This document shows, piece by piece, positions 10,757 through 21,762 of a DNA stretch of 64,000 bases. Under the pieces are notes generated by a model. The model worked only from the letters and a program-made list of their open reading frames with translations. It was not told the DNA's origin and ran no database searches. The position numbers were made by a program, and so were the translations under genes. Numbering within the stretch: the stretch's first letter is position 1; every line of letters starts with the position of its first letter. Origin of the DNA: Brassica napus (Eukaryota; Streptophyta; Magnoliopsida; Brassicales; Brassicaceae). The stretch covers positions 3,720,001-3,784,000 of the forward strand of contig NC_063435.1 in the NCBI RefSeq assembly GCF_020379485.1. The letters run 5' to 3'.

Positions 10757-12568
10757 TTAGCTTGCTAAAGGACGAGGCTCTCTCGGTGGTGAGCTCGGAG
10801 CAGAAGATTGAAGACTTGGGTTTCCAGGGCAAGACTTAGCAAATTGGCAATACCGGCATTTCCAACGCTCTTCTTCAGGAGTGTACTCAGCTTCTCTTTC
10901 ACTTCTCCAAAACTCAATGACTTCTTTGTATTTGCTCATCACCCACTCGGGATCATGAGTGAATCTGATCTCAGCTATTATAGAACGGTCTTTCTGAAAC
11001 TCATACCTGAGCCAAAGTTTCCCAATCAGCTAGAGGGTTTGATACAATAAGATTATCATATAACATCAATGTTCTTCTTACCGTAGTAGTAACTGATCAT
11101 TCGCAATCGGAAGCATCTTAAAAGTGCTTTCATAGTACCTAACTATCTCCTCAAGAGTCTGCATCAGAGTAAAAAAAACTTATAAGTATATCAATAAAAC
11201 CATCTTCAAGTGAGTGAATTTCTGTTCATATTATCACTTAGTGAAAGAATATTGTGCAGAGTCAAGGATAAGTATACCTGTGCTGGGATTCCTGCATCAG
11301 CAATGTTATCTCTGACATCTTGAGACAAGACCTCGTGGCGGTTTAAAGCAAAGTAGTTGAAAAAACGTGTGGCGGGGAACTCTTCTCTGACAACAGTGTC
11401 CCATAGAAGCTTGTAAAGCATCACCTGTAGCCTATTAAATTTTATGGTTTAACATTTGAGCTTCTGCTGAAGAGCATTACTATAGCAAGTACTTACCTTC
11501 CGTTCCTTCTTTGTGGCTCAGCTGGGAGTGTGTCCCGACCTCGAGTCTTGGTATCTATCAATAAGGGTCCAGTATCAGAAGAGTCTTCTGCAGATGCCTT
11601 TCTAACCTCATCAATAACCCCCACAATCCACTGACCTCCAACAAATCCTACGCTGATGAATCACTTACATAATCAAGAACTAGGTTACAAATGTGCACAA
11701 ACTATAATACCTTATTAAGCAACTAACAAAGGGTGGATTCTAGTTATACATTTTATACAGAAGTAGAGGTGATTAACCAACTCACTCACAGTAGCAATTC
11801 ACGGGTTCGTCCTTCGAACAAGAACTGATTAACGCCAGCAATGGAACTGAGTAGCTTCAATGCCCACTTATCTTCATTTGATTCAACTTTAACTCGAACC
11901 CTTTTAACTACCTATCCATCCATTACCAGCAGAACAAAAGCTAGAAACAATGAGCCACCATAAAAAAAAGAACTTAGAGATTATCAATAAGCACATCATA
12001 TAAAAAGACCTCTTCTTCAAGCTCCAAGTGACGAGCTTGACCAAGCTTCATAGCTTTACTAACTTTTCTCCTGCCAAGACACAAAACATTCTCCATTTGC
12101 TTCTCACACCATTCCTATAAATAAAAAAACAAATCAAATCACTGATTCGAATCACAAATTGATGAAGGAAGGAAGAGATTTGAATCGTACAGTGCCGGTG
12201 AGATCTGTGACTCCCAAAGCTTGGTTCTTTCTAAACCGGTGCAGGAGAGAGTCTTCGATATCCACCGAGGAGCAAGCAGAGAGTTTCCTTTTGGAGAACA
12301 TGGCTACTGAACGGGCGGTCTTGGAGATTTCGCCGGCGATGATCCGCGACGGAGAAGAAGAAGAAGCAGCCGAGCGGATCGCGGAAGGGAGGAAGGAGCG
12401 CGTGGCGGCGAAGGCTGCGTCGAGGATGGCCATTTCTTCTTCGGTGATGATCTCGATTGGGATCTCGGGGACATGGTTGGATCTTCGGGTTGAAATAGGG
12501 ATGGTTGCGGATTGATCGGATGTGGTGGTGAGCGAGTCGGAGGTTGACTCGGAGTGTGACTCGGCCAT
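10757..12568 (-). CDS. EXO5: Exonuclease V, EXO5-like (413 aa)
   Basis: A PD-(D/E)XK single-strand DNA exonuclease with an iron-sulphur cluster; family members act in genome maintenance, some in organelles. There are seven exons: 12191-12568, 12010-12114, 11790-11911, 11497-11652, 11278-11431, 11082-11158 and 10757-11006, all phase-consistent. Catalytic-type residues are GVIDEV (Asp216) and IDTKTR (Asp235, Lys237). Cluster ligands are Cys129 in EWCEKQ and Cys381, Cys384 and Cys390 in [11 protein letters not shown], the spacing expected for EXO5. I chose the start at MAESHSES. No ATG is available in the in-frame extension upstream except one that would add 25 residues. The N-terminus is Ser/Thr-rich. 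The Arabidopsis equivalent is probably AT5G60370. Confidence 0.9.
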
Positions 12569-13467
12569 TTTTTTAAAAAAAGAGGAAGGAACGTGTGGTG
12601 TTGTTGTCCTTTCGTGTCCATTTGAAAAATATAAAACTCTCAAGGTAAAAAAGTTTTTTTTTTTTTTTAAGTAGTTAAGGGAGCTCCAATAGTTCTCAAA
12701 ATGATGTAAATCTGAATTTTACTCCATTGATTTCCCTTGAATATAATTTATTAAATTCTAATAATGATTTATATTTAAGGAATTTGCAAATTTTTCCCAA
12801 CAATAATTTTACTGTAAATACATAATTTTAGTTTTTAATGAAATATATAATAATTTAAATGAATTTATAATTGGGTTAATGAAAGTATTAATAATTATGT
12901 CAAAGTATAAAACACATTTATTTAATATTTTAAAATCTATTTTTTTTTTGTAAAAGTTAAAGAATCAATTTGTAAATAAAAAGTTTTAACATCAAATGAG
13001 TTTGTGAATAGTATTTCCTCAAATTTGATTTGATGCTATTCATATTCTTATTTTCTCCACAAAATAATTTCTTTCATTTTTTTATATTTTCCTTGAAAAT
13101 GATTTATTATTAGAGATAATATAAAAGCAAAGAACAAAGCTATGTGTAAATCAATTTATTTTTTAGCTTAATTTTGTAAGCTATATGTACTAGAAATTGA
13201 CTCGGGTCAAGAACAAATCTATTAAGGTCTTAAATCAGTTTGTTTTAAAGTTTAACATTGGATATGTTTATTAATTTACCGTCTGTAGTTTGTTCCATTA
13301 TATATTGTACATATGAACAGACCTTATTGTACATACAACAAGCATTATGCACTCTTAAGCCCCAACTTTCAAGCAGGCCAGCTTTCAAGTAATGCCATAA
13401 TCCAATAAAAACATGCAAACGTGAATGTAATCTAGTCATTAGGCGACCACATTCTCTGATCATCTTT
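12569..13467. other. AT-rich spacer between EXO5 and the cysteine protease
   Basis: No gene found. It probably contains the EXO5 promoter and the protease 3' UTR. A decayed MITE may lie at about 12680-13130, starting near GGGAGCTCCAATAG. I could not identify target duplications. Confidence 0.4.
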
Positions 13468-15565
13468 TTAAGCCACAACCGGGTAGGATGCACATGTCGC
13501 AATACCTGCAGATTCAAGAACGTATCAACAACAGATAGAGCGAGAGACTAACAGTTAACAGCTGAGACTGTGAGCATCATATGATAATGGTATTTATGTT
13601 TTAATGAGGGTTAAAAGAACTTACCACACATGTTCTTGCCCATCTCCATCTTGAAGTAACCTTTGTCACCCCAACCAGCTCCCCATGAGTTCTTTATAAG
13701 CCAATATGGAACACCACCTTCAATTCCATAACCAACCGCCAAAACCGCGTGGTTCACATCCTAATGCCACATTAAAAAATCTAACTGAGCACTAGCTAAC
13801 AATAAGCTAACAGAGTGCTAACATTCATGTAGCATTTTAAAACAGTTTGAAGAAGAAAGTCTCACCGTTGGTGAACTTTTACAGTCCTTATCTGTGTAAA
13901 CTCCGCCATCGTAAAGCCGGAACGAGTGTATAACCTGGAATGCTATGCTTACTGGTCGCACCAACCCAACCGCATGCTTCAGTTCATCTTCAGCACCCTG
14001 TTGTTGTTTGAATCCTCATTACAGAGAACAGAATGTATATGTCTAAAGAAGAATCCGTAAGAGATGCTTTACCAGAGTAATGTTGACTGAGTCGAGGACT
14101 TGTACACCGATGTTTTCAGATGAATATTTGCAGGTTCCATCTTTGCCGGTGTAAGGATAAGCTTCCTCAGTGTCAAGGCCACCGTTGGATTTGATGTATT
14201 CAAAGGCTTGGGAAGGAAGGCCACCGTTGCAGCCAAAGTTGTTGAAAGCTCCAGCACAATCCACAAGCTGTTGCTCGGAGAGAGAAATGCCTTTTCCAAA
14301 TGCTTGATGATATGCTGCCTCAAGAGCTCCTGTCGTGCTGCAGAGCGAAATCAAACATATGACACAACAATAGTAGCTAATATCATTTTGTTTTACCTGA
14401 AAGTCCAGCAAGATCCACATTTGCCCTGGTCTTTGACTGGACTAACAATACCATCTTCTCTCCAATCTTTCTGCATTTACACAATTAAAAGACTCAGAGC
14501 AAAATTAAAAAAGAAGGTAAAATAAGTTTTCTTAAAGCAGAAGAACAGGAACTGGACTTACGGTTTCCGGAAGAGCTTCTTCGGTGAGTTTGTGGCTTCC
14601 CTTTAAAGTAGCAGAGCAGTTCTGAGCCGCACCAAGCTTGCTCCTTTGAAACTCTTCCCAGGTCATATCAGCAAACTCTGTATTGATTCAACAGAAACTT
14701 AGCATAACTCAGATTAAAAATGGGTCAATCATTGCCCTCAAACCATTAGAAATGTCTGCCGTTAGGACAAAACAAACATCCGAAATCCCATGAAAAATAA
14801 AGTACAAGAAGAATCTTAAATAAGGACAGCTAATTCTCATAGAAGCAGAACACTAAACTAGTCTCTCAAACCACTAGTAATGTCTGCAATAGGACAAAGA
14901 AGCATTCACAAAGAACGAGAAACAAATAAATTTGATTGCAAAACTTTGGACCAATAAGAATTTGATTCACGTGAATCAAAGCAAAAGCCAAAAATCAAAA
15001 CTTAAAAAAAAAAAATTCCACGTAGTATATTACGGAAGAATAAAGTTAGTTTACCCCCAACGTATTTATACCAATGTGACAGTTGTTTGAATCCTAAACG
15101 CCACGCAGATAAAAACAGTCAAACAGTTCAGCGATCCACAAGAAAGGAGGAAGACTTACGATTGAGACCGAGTTTGTAAGACAAGCCTTTCTTATTGGTG
15201 GATCTGATCAAATCAAGACTCTCCTTGAAGATAGAGAATCTGAGCTTTATCTCCTCCGCGTTCTCATACCTTTTCCCATACCTTCATCACACAAAACGAA
15301 CAAACGTTTGTTTATTAAAAAAAAAAAGTCAACGGCGAAGGCAACTCGTAGTGGAGGATGGGACTTACCGATGAGTGAAGCGAGCGAAGGAGAGAGCGTG
15401 ACGAGATTGGCCTAAGATCTGGACAATGGATTCCTCTGCCTCCCGGAGACCGTCGGAGACCATACGGATCGGGTTTGACTCGTCGTATCCGATATTCTCC
15501 GCCGTTGCCGATGCGGCGATGAGTATCAGCAGAAGCAAGGATGATAGGATCGCTCTCGCAGACAT
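13468..15565 (-). CDS. AALP: Aleurain-like vacuolar cysteine protease (359 aa)
   Basis: A papain-family (C1A, cathepsin H-like) protease of the lytic vacuole. Eight exons, all in phase: 15369-15565, 15160-15281, 14562-14677, 14397-14470, 14073-14337, 13866-13997, 13625-13760 and 13468-13505. The signal peptide spans about residues 1-22. The vacuolar sorting motif NPIR is at 31-34. An I29-type propeptide follows. Catalytic Cys166 is in KCGSCWTF, His306 in DVNHAV and Asn326 in IKNSWG. The length matches the known family (about 358 aa). The motif before the catalytic Cys is QGKCGSCW rather than the QGGCGSCW I recall from Arabidopsis. The ortholog is probably AT5G60360. Confidence 0.95.
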
Positions 15566-16313
15566 GGCTTACTTCTGTTTTTGCCAACCAAAAGCTTATG
15601 CTTCTTCTTCAGTGTTTAGCTCGAGAGCAATGTGAGTTGACTTGAAGACGGAAGAGAGAGATTACATATGGAAACGTGATTGGGACAGGTGGTGGTTTGT
15701 GAATGGACCGTTATTTCTCCTATTTACTTGGGATGCTAACCTGTACAGTGATGTCATTGTACACCAACAAGATATCAAATCATATGCTCCATGATTTTAT
15801 ACGAAAATTTTGCAAAATATCCCGAGGATTATGACTCATTCAGTATAACACTTTTAATTTATAACCCCATCCTTTAAACAGACTTTTAGATTAGCCTGCA
15901 GATCTCCCAAAAAATAATAATTGTTGGTCGTCTCGAAGTTAAAACATTTAATCTTGGTATCATTCCCACTGCCATTTTAGTTTTAATGTTGAATTGCATT
16001 AAGACATTTAGTTTTGTTAGATGGCATTGAACATTGCCTTTTATGATCTGGCGACAGGAAACTACTTCATCGACAAGATTAGGTATACGACAGGAATGTT
16101 GAACAGTGAGGAGCACACTCAAGAGACCAGTACATTCCTATATGTAACGTGAGCAATGTACATATACTTTCTTATTTTATCAAGAAATAGTGAAACTGCA
16201 GCAAGTGAAAACACACACGAATTCTCAAATGCAGAGAAAATAGAGAAGGGTAGAAGGACACTGGACTAGAGTATCTGAAATAGAGACACAATAGTTTTCA
16301 GATACAGGTTTGT
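15566..16313. other. Protease promoter region; no gene seen
   Basis: This holds the upstream region of the protease. No other coding sequence is supported; a 78-aa ORF on the minus strand at 15886-16122 resembles nothing known. Confidence 0.4.
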
Positions 16314-16562
16314 TCATTTTACTGAAAATATTCGGGACCAAATTGCAGTTGCATTTCTTCCCTTTCCGTTGCTCTTTACTCCTCTGAGATCAAACGTCTT
16401 CACCTTGTTAAATTCATTAGCAGTGTTTTCTCTTGCCTTAACTCCTCTCAAATCGAACGTCTTCACCTTGTTAAATCCACTGTCAATTTTTTCTCCTCCC
16501 TTTAGTCCTCTCAAATTAAACGTCTTCACCTTGTTCGAGTCATCAATCTTAGGCGCAATAGC
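16314..16562 (-). CDS. KVKTF-LRG repeat ORF (probable terminal exon, unknown function)
   Basis: The minus-strand frame encodes three near-identical units of about 21 residues, each built on N-KVKTF-(N/D)-LRG-(V/L)-K: SNKVKTFNLRGLK, FNKVKTFDLRGVK and FNKVKTFDLRGVK. The DNA repeats are spaced about 63 bp (near 16380, 16443 and 16505). The upstream end looks like a splice acceptor (GTTAGCAG), so this may be the last exon of a gene whose first part is the ORF at 17051-17326, but I could not find a junction that joins them in frame. A related motif occurs at 21457-21762. The family is unrecognised; Arabidopsis has a hypothetical gene at the syntenic place (AT5G60350, from memory). Confidence 0.4.
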   Translation of the reverse strand, partial: AIAPKIDDSNKVKTFNLRGLKGGEKIDSGFNKVKTFDLRGVKARENTANEFNKVKTFDLRGVKSNGKGRNATAIWSRIFSVK

Positions 16563-17050
16563 TGCTAACACACCACAAATTAAATATATTTATATCACTT
16601 AAAACGATTCTCAACAAACAAACATATGAGTGTAATAAACTTCTGCCAAGTATGGAATAGCGTTGAGAACATGTTTCTTCCATCAATATTTGTTTTCTTG
16701 TTTTTTCGATACTCCTCATCAATGATAAAAGTGTTTTTATAGGGTTACTGGATTATATTTTCAGTTTCTCTTCTTATGTATAGCCTTTTAGAAATATAGA
16801 AACTTTTCTAAAAATATGTCGGAAGTTATAAAAACATTTGATACGTTTATAATCGAATATATCAACTTGCCCTATACTTTACCGAGGCTACCGTTAAAAG
16901 GCCTCTGTAAAATATGTGTACCTCCTTTATCTTCTTGTCTTGCCTGATATTGGGTTAAGTCTCGCTGGGTATATATGCATTTGACATCCAATTTCTCCGA
17001 CCTTCGTTCAACTGTTAGTTTCTCGTTTGATTTTTCATATTTTTCAACGT

Positions 17051-17326
17051 CTACCAGCGTAAAGCTTTCATCATGTCGTCAACTTTCTCATCAGCCATTT
17101 TCTTGGCTTCCGTGACAGTTCCTTCTTTCTCAGGCAAGCCACTGTTCTTGTTTACAGCGTCAAGCTGTACATGTAACTTGTCTGCCGCATCCTCTCGTAT
17201 CCAACATTCTTCAGTTTTAACCTTTGAGTCCTCCTTGGCTTTCACAGCCAGTCTTCCTTCCTTCTTACTGATCTTCCTCTTCCAGAAATATGCGTTTCCC
17301 AGATTTGGAAGACATCCGCTTCTCAT
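17051..17326 (-). CDS. Lys/Glu-rich small protein, relative of the 21.5-kb gene (91 aa)
   Basis: It begins MRSGCLPNLGNAYFWKRK and continues with KKEG. This parallels LRSGWLPSLASIFRWMKK...KKEG in the ORF at 21457-21762. Later it has DSKVKTEECWIRE, a weaker version of the KVKTF motif. The frame stays open upstream of this ATG for about 11 codons (DKELTKEV), matching KNTKKEL in the relative, so the original start may have been lost. It could be an intact diverged gene, a first exon, or a decaying copy. Confidence 0.35.
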   Translation of the reverse strand: MRSGCLPNLGNAYFWKRKISKKEGRLAVKAKEDSKVKTEECWIREDAADKLHVQLDAVNKNSGLPEKEGTVTEAKKMADEKVDDMMKALRW

Positions 17327-19516
17327 AACTTCCTTTGTAAGTTCTTTATCAACGATCTTTAGTTTTGTTCTTAGATTTCATATGTTGGACGCAAATTTGT
17401 TGAAAGTGCAACTCAAAAGATGACTCTATTAGCCTATTAGGTTGTTTTGACTTCGGTGTACGTTATATACATACATTTCATGTTAATGTATGTTTATGCT
17501 TGCCATGGAGAGCCGATATATCATAATGGGATGTGCCATAAAAACGCGTAAACGGTGACCAATTCATCACTGGTTGCTCATTTATTCACATCTTTATTTT
17601 TTAACACAAGATAATATTTCACCTTTTTTTTTTCTGCCAGCATGTCATCGATATATGACCAACTTAATTAATCAGGCAAATATACCTCGTATACTCGTAT
17701 TACATCTCTGTCATTAGGCTGTTTTTCTCTGTATCAATATATATACAGTTTTTAAGTTTTATGTGTATTTTATGCTTGTCATGGAGAGAAACGCGTAAAC
17801 AGTGACCATTTCATCATCCCCTGCGTATTAATCATGAAGCATTACAATAAATTTTTGTAGCCACGTGTCATCATTATGATGATTCTTGAAATCTTTAGAA
17901 AAATAAATTGGTCCATATAAGTATATATTATACCTTTTATTAAACTAATTATCAAATTGATTAGTAGTGTACAAAAGAATATTCTCAATTATTTTTTAAA
18001 TAAGAGCTATGGAATTACCTAATATGATTAACATATATATGATAATTAATGATTATAAATAATACATATTTGATAACAATTTTTGTATCCTACCTTTTTT
18101 GTTCGATTATATATTATTAAAAGAAATTAAATAATCACATTAAGCATATAATGAAAAATTAGAATTTTTTCTTACTAAAATAGTAAAAATCTCACATTGA
18201 AAATTTTGTGATCAATAGTTTAACTTTTTTTTGTTTAAGCAAGATACAAATGATCATATATCATATGAATATGAAATCTCATTAATAAATATTCAATTCA
18301 TTTTAAATATATATTAATATCATTTAAATTAAATTATATACTATATAAAATATATAAATATGTTAATTTCAAAATTTTCACTGAAAAATTATTAAGATCT
18401 TAATATTTTAATTTTGAAATTTGTATTGAAAAGCCACAAATTAAAATTTTCGTGATTAACGGTTTAAATTTTTGCTACAACAAATATTAAAATGTTAATA
18501 AAATCATATGAGCAGGAAGTATCAATAATAAATAATTATATTAAAATATACTATATCTATCTATGTCAATATCATTAAAGGTTAATTATGTACCATATAA
18601 ATTAAATAAAATGATTTTGTTTTATTTATTTACCAAAAACATGATTGTAAACAAAAAGGGCATTGGTTTTGATTTATATGCTTACTCTAATATATATAAT
18701 TTATGTATACAATTTTTTTTAAATAGATGGTTTCTAATATGTTATTTGATCTTAACAATTCCAGAAATACACATCTTCGAATCGAAGTGATTTTTAATAT
18801 TGTAAGCACTATATATATATATATTATTTATTCATATTAAATAATTTACTCTAATTTTTATTCTTAAAAAGTTTTTTATGAAATATCATGACAATATTGC
18901 AATCCTTTTGAGTTTCTTCGAAAAATGAGAGATTTGATCATTCATCTAATATTTCTTTCTTCCTAATATCCTATCTAGCTATTATAATTGTAAGAATGAG
19001 AAATTTTGAATTATTTATTATAAGCTTTATGGTTTATCATTTAATAAATCAAACAGTTCTTAGTATACATAGTTTACATATACTAGAAATGTAAAGTATT
19101 ATATATATATATATATTTACCGGTATACTCTTAAGTAACCAAACTTCAAAAGCGTAGGTTAATAAAATAAGTAATTTGTTTTGTTGATCTAGAATTAGAT
19201 ATTTTTAGACCGAACTGGTGAATATATATTAGACAGACATTTATTTTTCAAGTCTGCACTTATATCATATTACAGCTTGATATATTAGATCTGAACACTA
19301 GCTTGTGAATAGAGTTTACGAGTAATTTTCTTCAAAATTTTGATTCTTAGATTGTATCTAGAGTGGAACTAATTTTTACATATGTCCATATTTTAAATTT
19401 GACATTTATATAATTCATCGAATTCACAGAAGAAGTAAAAAAAAACAAAACTCATATTGGTGAAATAAAATGAGAACAAAAACACAAATTTTAAAGAGGT
19501 AACAAAATGATTATTA
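17327..19516. other. Very AT-rich spacer, no gene seen
   Basis: This stretch has long A/T runs, many TATATA words and no credible ORF. The words CATGGAGAG..ACGCGTAAAC occur near 17504-17552 and again near 17778-17800, and a related stretch at 21917-21966. These may be old duplications of the flank of the KVKTF gene family. Confidence 0.4.
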
Positions 19517-20106
19517 AGAGCTTGACTTGTTTCCCCGCTACCACCCGCAAACGCAGATTGTGCGGTTGGTAGCGGTTGACAGCGTTTCGAAACAATCATA
19601 CAAACCGTTACAAATCGCTTCAAACCGCTCTGAACCTCTTAAAATCAAAAGCTGGTTCCAGTAAGCGTTTGCGGTTGCGGAAAGATAATTTTTTTTTCTT
19701 TTTAAAAAAATGATATAAATACAAAAATAAAAATATTCAATAATTTTTTTAAAATGGAATTATAAAAATACTAAAATATATCTATTATATTTTAATTAAT
19801 ATTATAAAATTTTAAAACAAAAATATTTTCTAATAATTTTAATAATTTAAAACTATACCAATCTAAATATAACTTTCATATTTATTATAATATTATGATT
19901 TTTGATATTTTTATAATTATATAAAATATAAATATTGTTAATTTATTATTTAACTGCTGCTGTATTTGGTAGCTAACCAGTCATAAATATCCCACAAACG
20001 CACTAGTTTCTAACCGCAGAACCAGTCGTATAAATCTCTTAAAACTGCTAGAAACCATCCACAAACGTCCGCAGCCGCAACCGCTGCGTTTGAACCAGTC
20101 AGACCC
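19517..20106. mobile_element. Probable DNA-transposon derivative (about 590 bp)
   Basis: The left end reads AGAGCTTGACTTGTTTCC followed by clusters of CCGC and GCGGTT words. The right end, read inward, is GGGTCTGACTGGTTCAAACG followed by GCGGTTGCGG. The interior is AT-rich without ORFs. Inverted similar ends with short GC-rich subterminal repeats suggest a non-autonomous class II element. TTA flanks both sides but I could not settle the target duplication, so the superfamily is open. Confidence 0.5.
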
Positions 20107-21456
20107 TTATTTTTGAGACGTAACGAAAGAAGGGAAGAGATTTAGGAAAGATGAACGAGAACCAAATAACTTTGAAAGAGTTGAACGAGGTGGTAAAAAA
20201 TTGTTAAGTTCTTTCAAAGTCATTGGGACCCCTTTTCACTTTGACCCAATAACTTTGTTATTTCAAAGTGAAAAAGTTTTTAATTCTTTGGAAGAATTGA
20301 ACGATCCAGTGACCTAAACGCGTAAGCTAATCTCTGTTGAAACTGATATCATTTAAATATTTAATAGTATGAAATTCTGTGGAACATACTTCCATCAATT
20401 CTATTAAAAACATCATTTACTTTCAATAATTATTCGATCAGTCAATTCTACAAAACTTCAAACAAAATACAAAACATTATATTCTATTTTAGTAAGGAAT
20501 GAATATGAATATATTCTATTCTTTTATATCTCATTCAATTTATTTCCTTTTCTTTATTCATTCCTCCATTTTTGATTTTCTATTCAAGGCCTATAGATAT
20601 CAATCTTTTTTTTTTTTAACGTCTGAAAACGAATTCATAATGTCATAGAAGAAACAATAACCAATAGAGCAACAAAGAAATTTAAAAACACAAATAACAC
20701 CATTGAAGATGATGAACCTACACAAACTTAACCTTAAGGGAAAGGCTTAAGAGTTAGTGATAGGTAGATCACTCCGAATTCAATCTCTTTTGAATCTTAA
20801 TTTTAAAACTTAACAAGGTATCACAATTAGTTTAGTAATCCCGTTAGAAAAGCTTATTGTTATAAAATACGATTTAATTTAAAAATTGTGAAGATTTGTT
20901 ACGTCGAGGGAGAGTAATAAATGTTATATAAGAATTTTAAAAGGATTACTACTGATTGTTTCAAAAAAAAGATTAATTAATACTGATATATAAGAGACTT
21001 ATTCTAATTCACTAATAGTTATCGATTTTTGGGTGATGAAAGCCACAACGTATGCTTCAATCTTTTAGCTTGAGGGACAGGAACGAGAAATGTGGTGGTT
21101 TGTTAGTGGACGATATTTGTCCTGACAATCAGAGATCAATCATATTTTCATGATTTCAACGAGAAATTGCAAAAATAAACCATCAATTATGCCCTAATTC
21201 GGTCTAGAACCCTCAAACTGTTTTTATATTAATTTTAAACACTCCCAATCAGTTGCTTAAACAAAAAAACACTCCCAATCTTTAACAAAAATAGAGTAAA
21301 TGAGTAACATATAATACAAGAAATTTCGATTCTATAGTTGGATTTAAACCAGACCCTTCTTGTCTGTTATGCAACCAAGAAGTGTAGTAGTACGATTCAG
21401 TTTTATTAAGATACTGCAGGCTGTTTCTTCTTTTGACTGAAAAGAAGCGAGAACAA
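20107..21456. other. AT-rich spacer, no gene seen
   Basis: It contains an imperfect palindromic area near 20165-20300, made of AACTTTGAAAGAG, its approximate inverse and CACTTTGACC / TTTCAAAGTG pairs. No coding sequence supported. Confidence 0.4.
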
Positions 21457-21762
21457 TTAATTGATTCTCGCCTCGTTTCTGCTGTTGTTGCTATTGCTAT
21501 TGCTATTGCTTTGAACTTCTCTCAAACTAAACGTCTTCACTTTACTGAATTCATCAGCCATAGTCGTGCGTTTTGGACGATGAGAGATTTCCAAACAAAG
21601 TGCGAAGCCGTCAAACGGATGATCATCAAACTCATCATCAACGAATGACTTGCCGTTAAGAGTCGCTTCTCCTTCTTTTTTGCTCTTCTTCATCCATCGA
21701 AATATGCTTGCAAGACTTGGAAGCCATCCGCTTCTCAGTTCTTTCTTTGTATTCTTCTCCAT
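21457..21762 (-). CDS. KVKTF-motif small protein (101 aa, unknown function)
   Basis: A single open frame from MEKNTKKELRSGWLP to a stop after NEARIN. It has a basic N-terminal block (RWMKKSKKEG) and an acidic stretch (DDEFDDHPFD). One MADEFSKVKTFSLRE unit matches the repeats at 16314-16562, and a short Asn-Ser run (encoded by a CAA/TTG-type microsatellite) follows. The family is not recognised. It shares its N-terminal LRSG-LP block with the ORF at 17051-17326 and its repeat with the ORF at 16314-16562. It is thus the only member with both parts in one frame. Confidence 0.45.
   Translation of the reverse strand: MEKNTKKELRSGWLPSLASIFRWMKKSKKEGEATLNGKSFVDDEFDDHPFDGFALCLEISHRPKRTTMADEFSKVKTFSLREVQSNSNSNSNNSRNEARIN

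Noticed and set aside
12643..12643. Upstream in-frame start for EXO5, 25 residues longer
   Set aside because: The extension has no family similarity, and the MAESHSES start fits the usual N-terminus better. A transit peptide from the longer start is not excluded.
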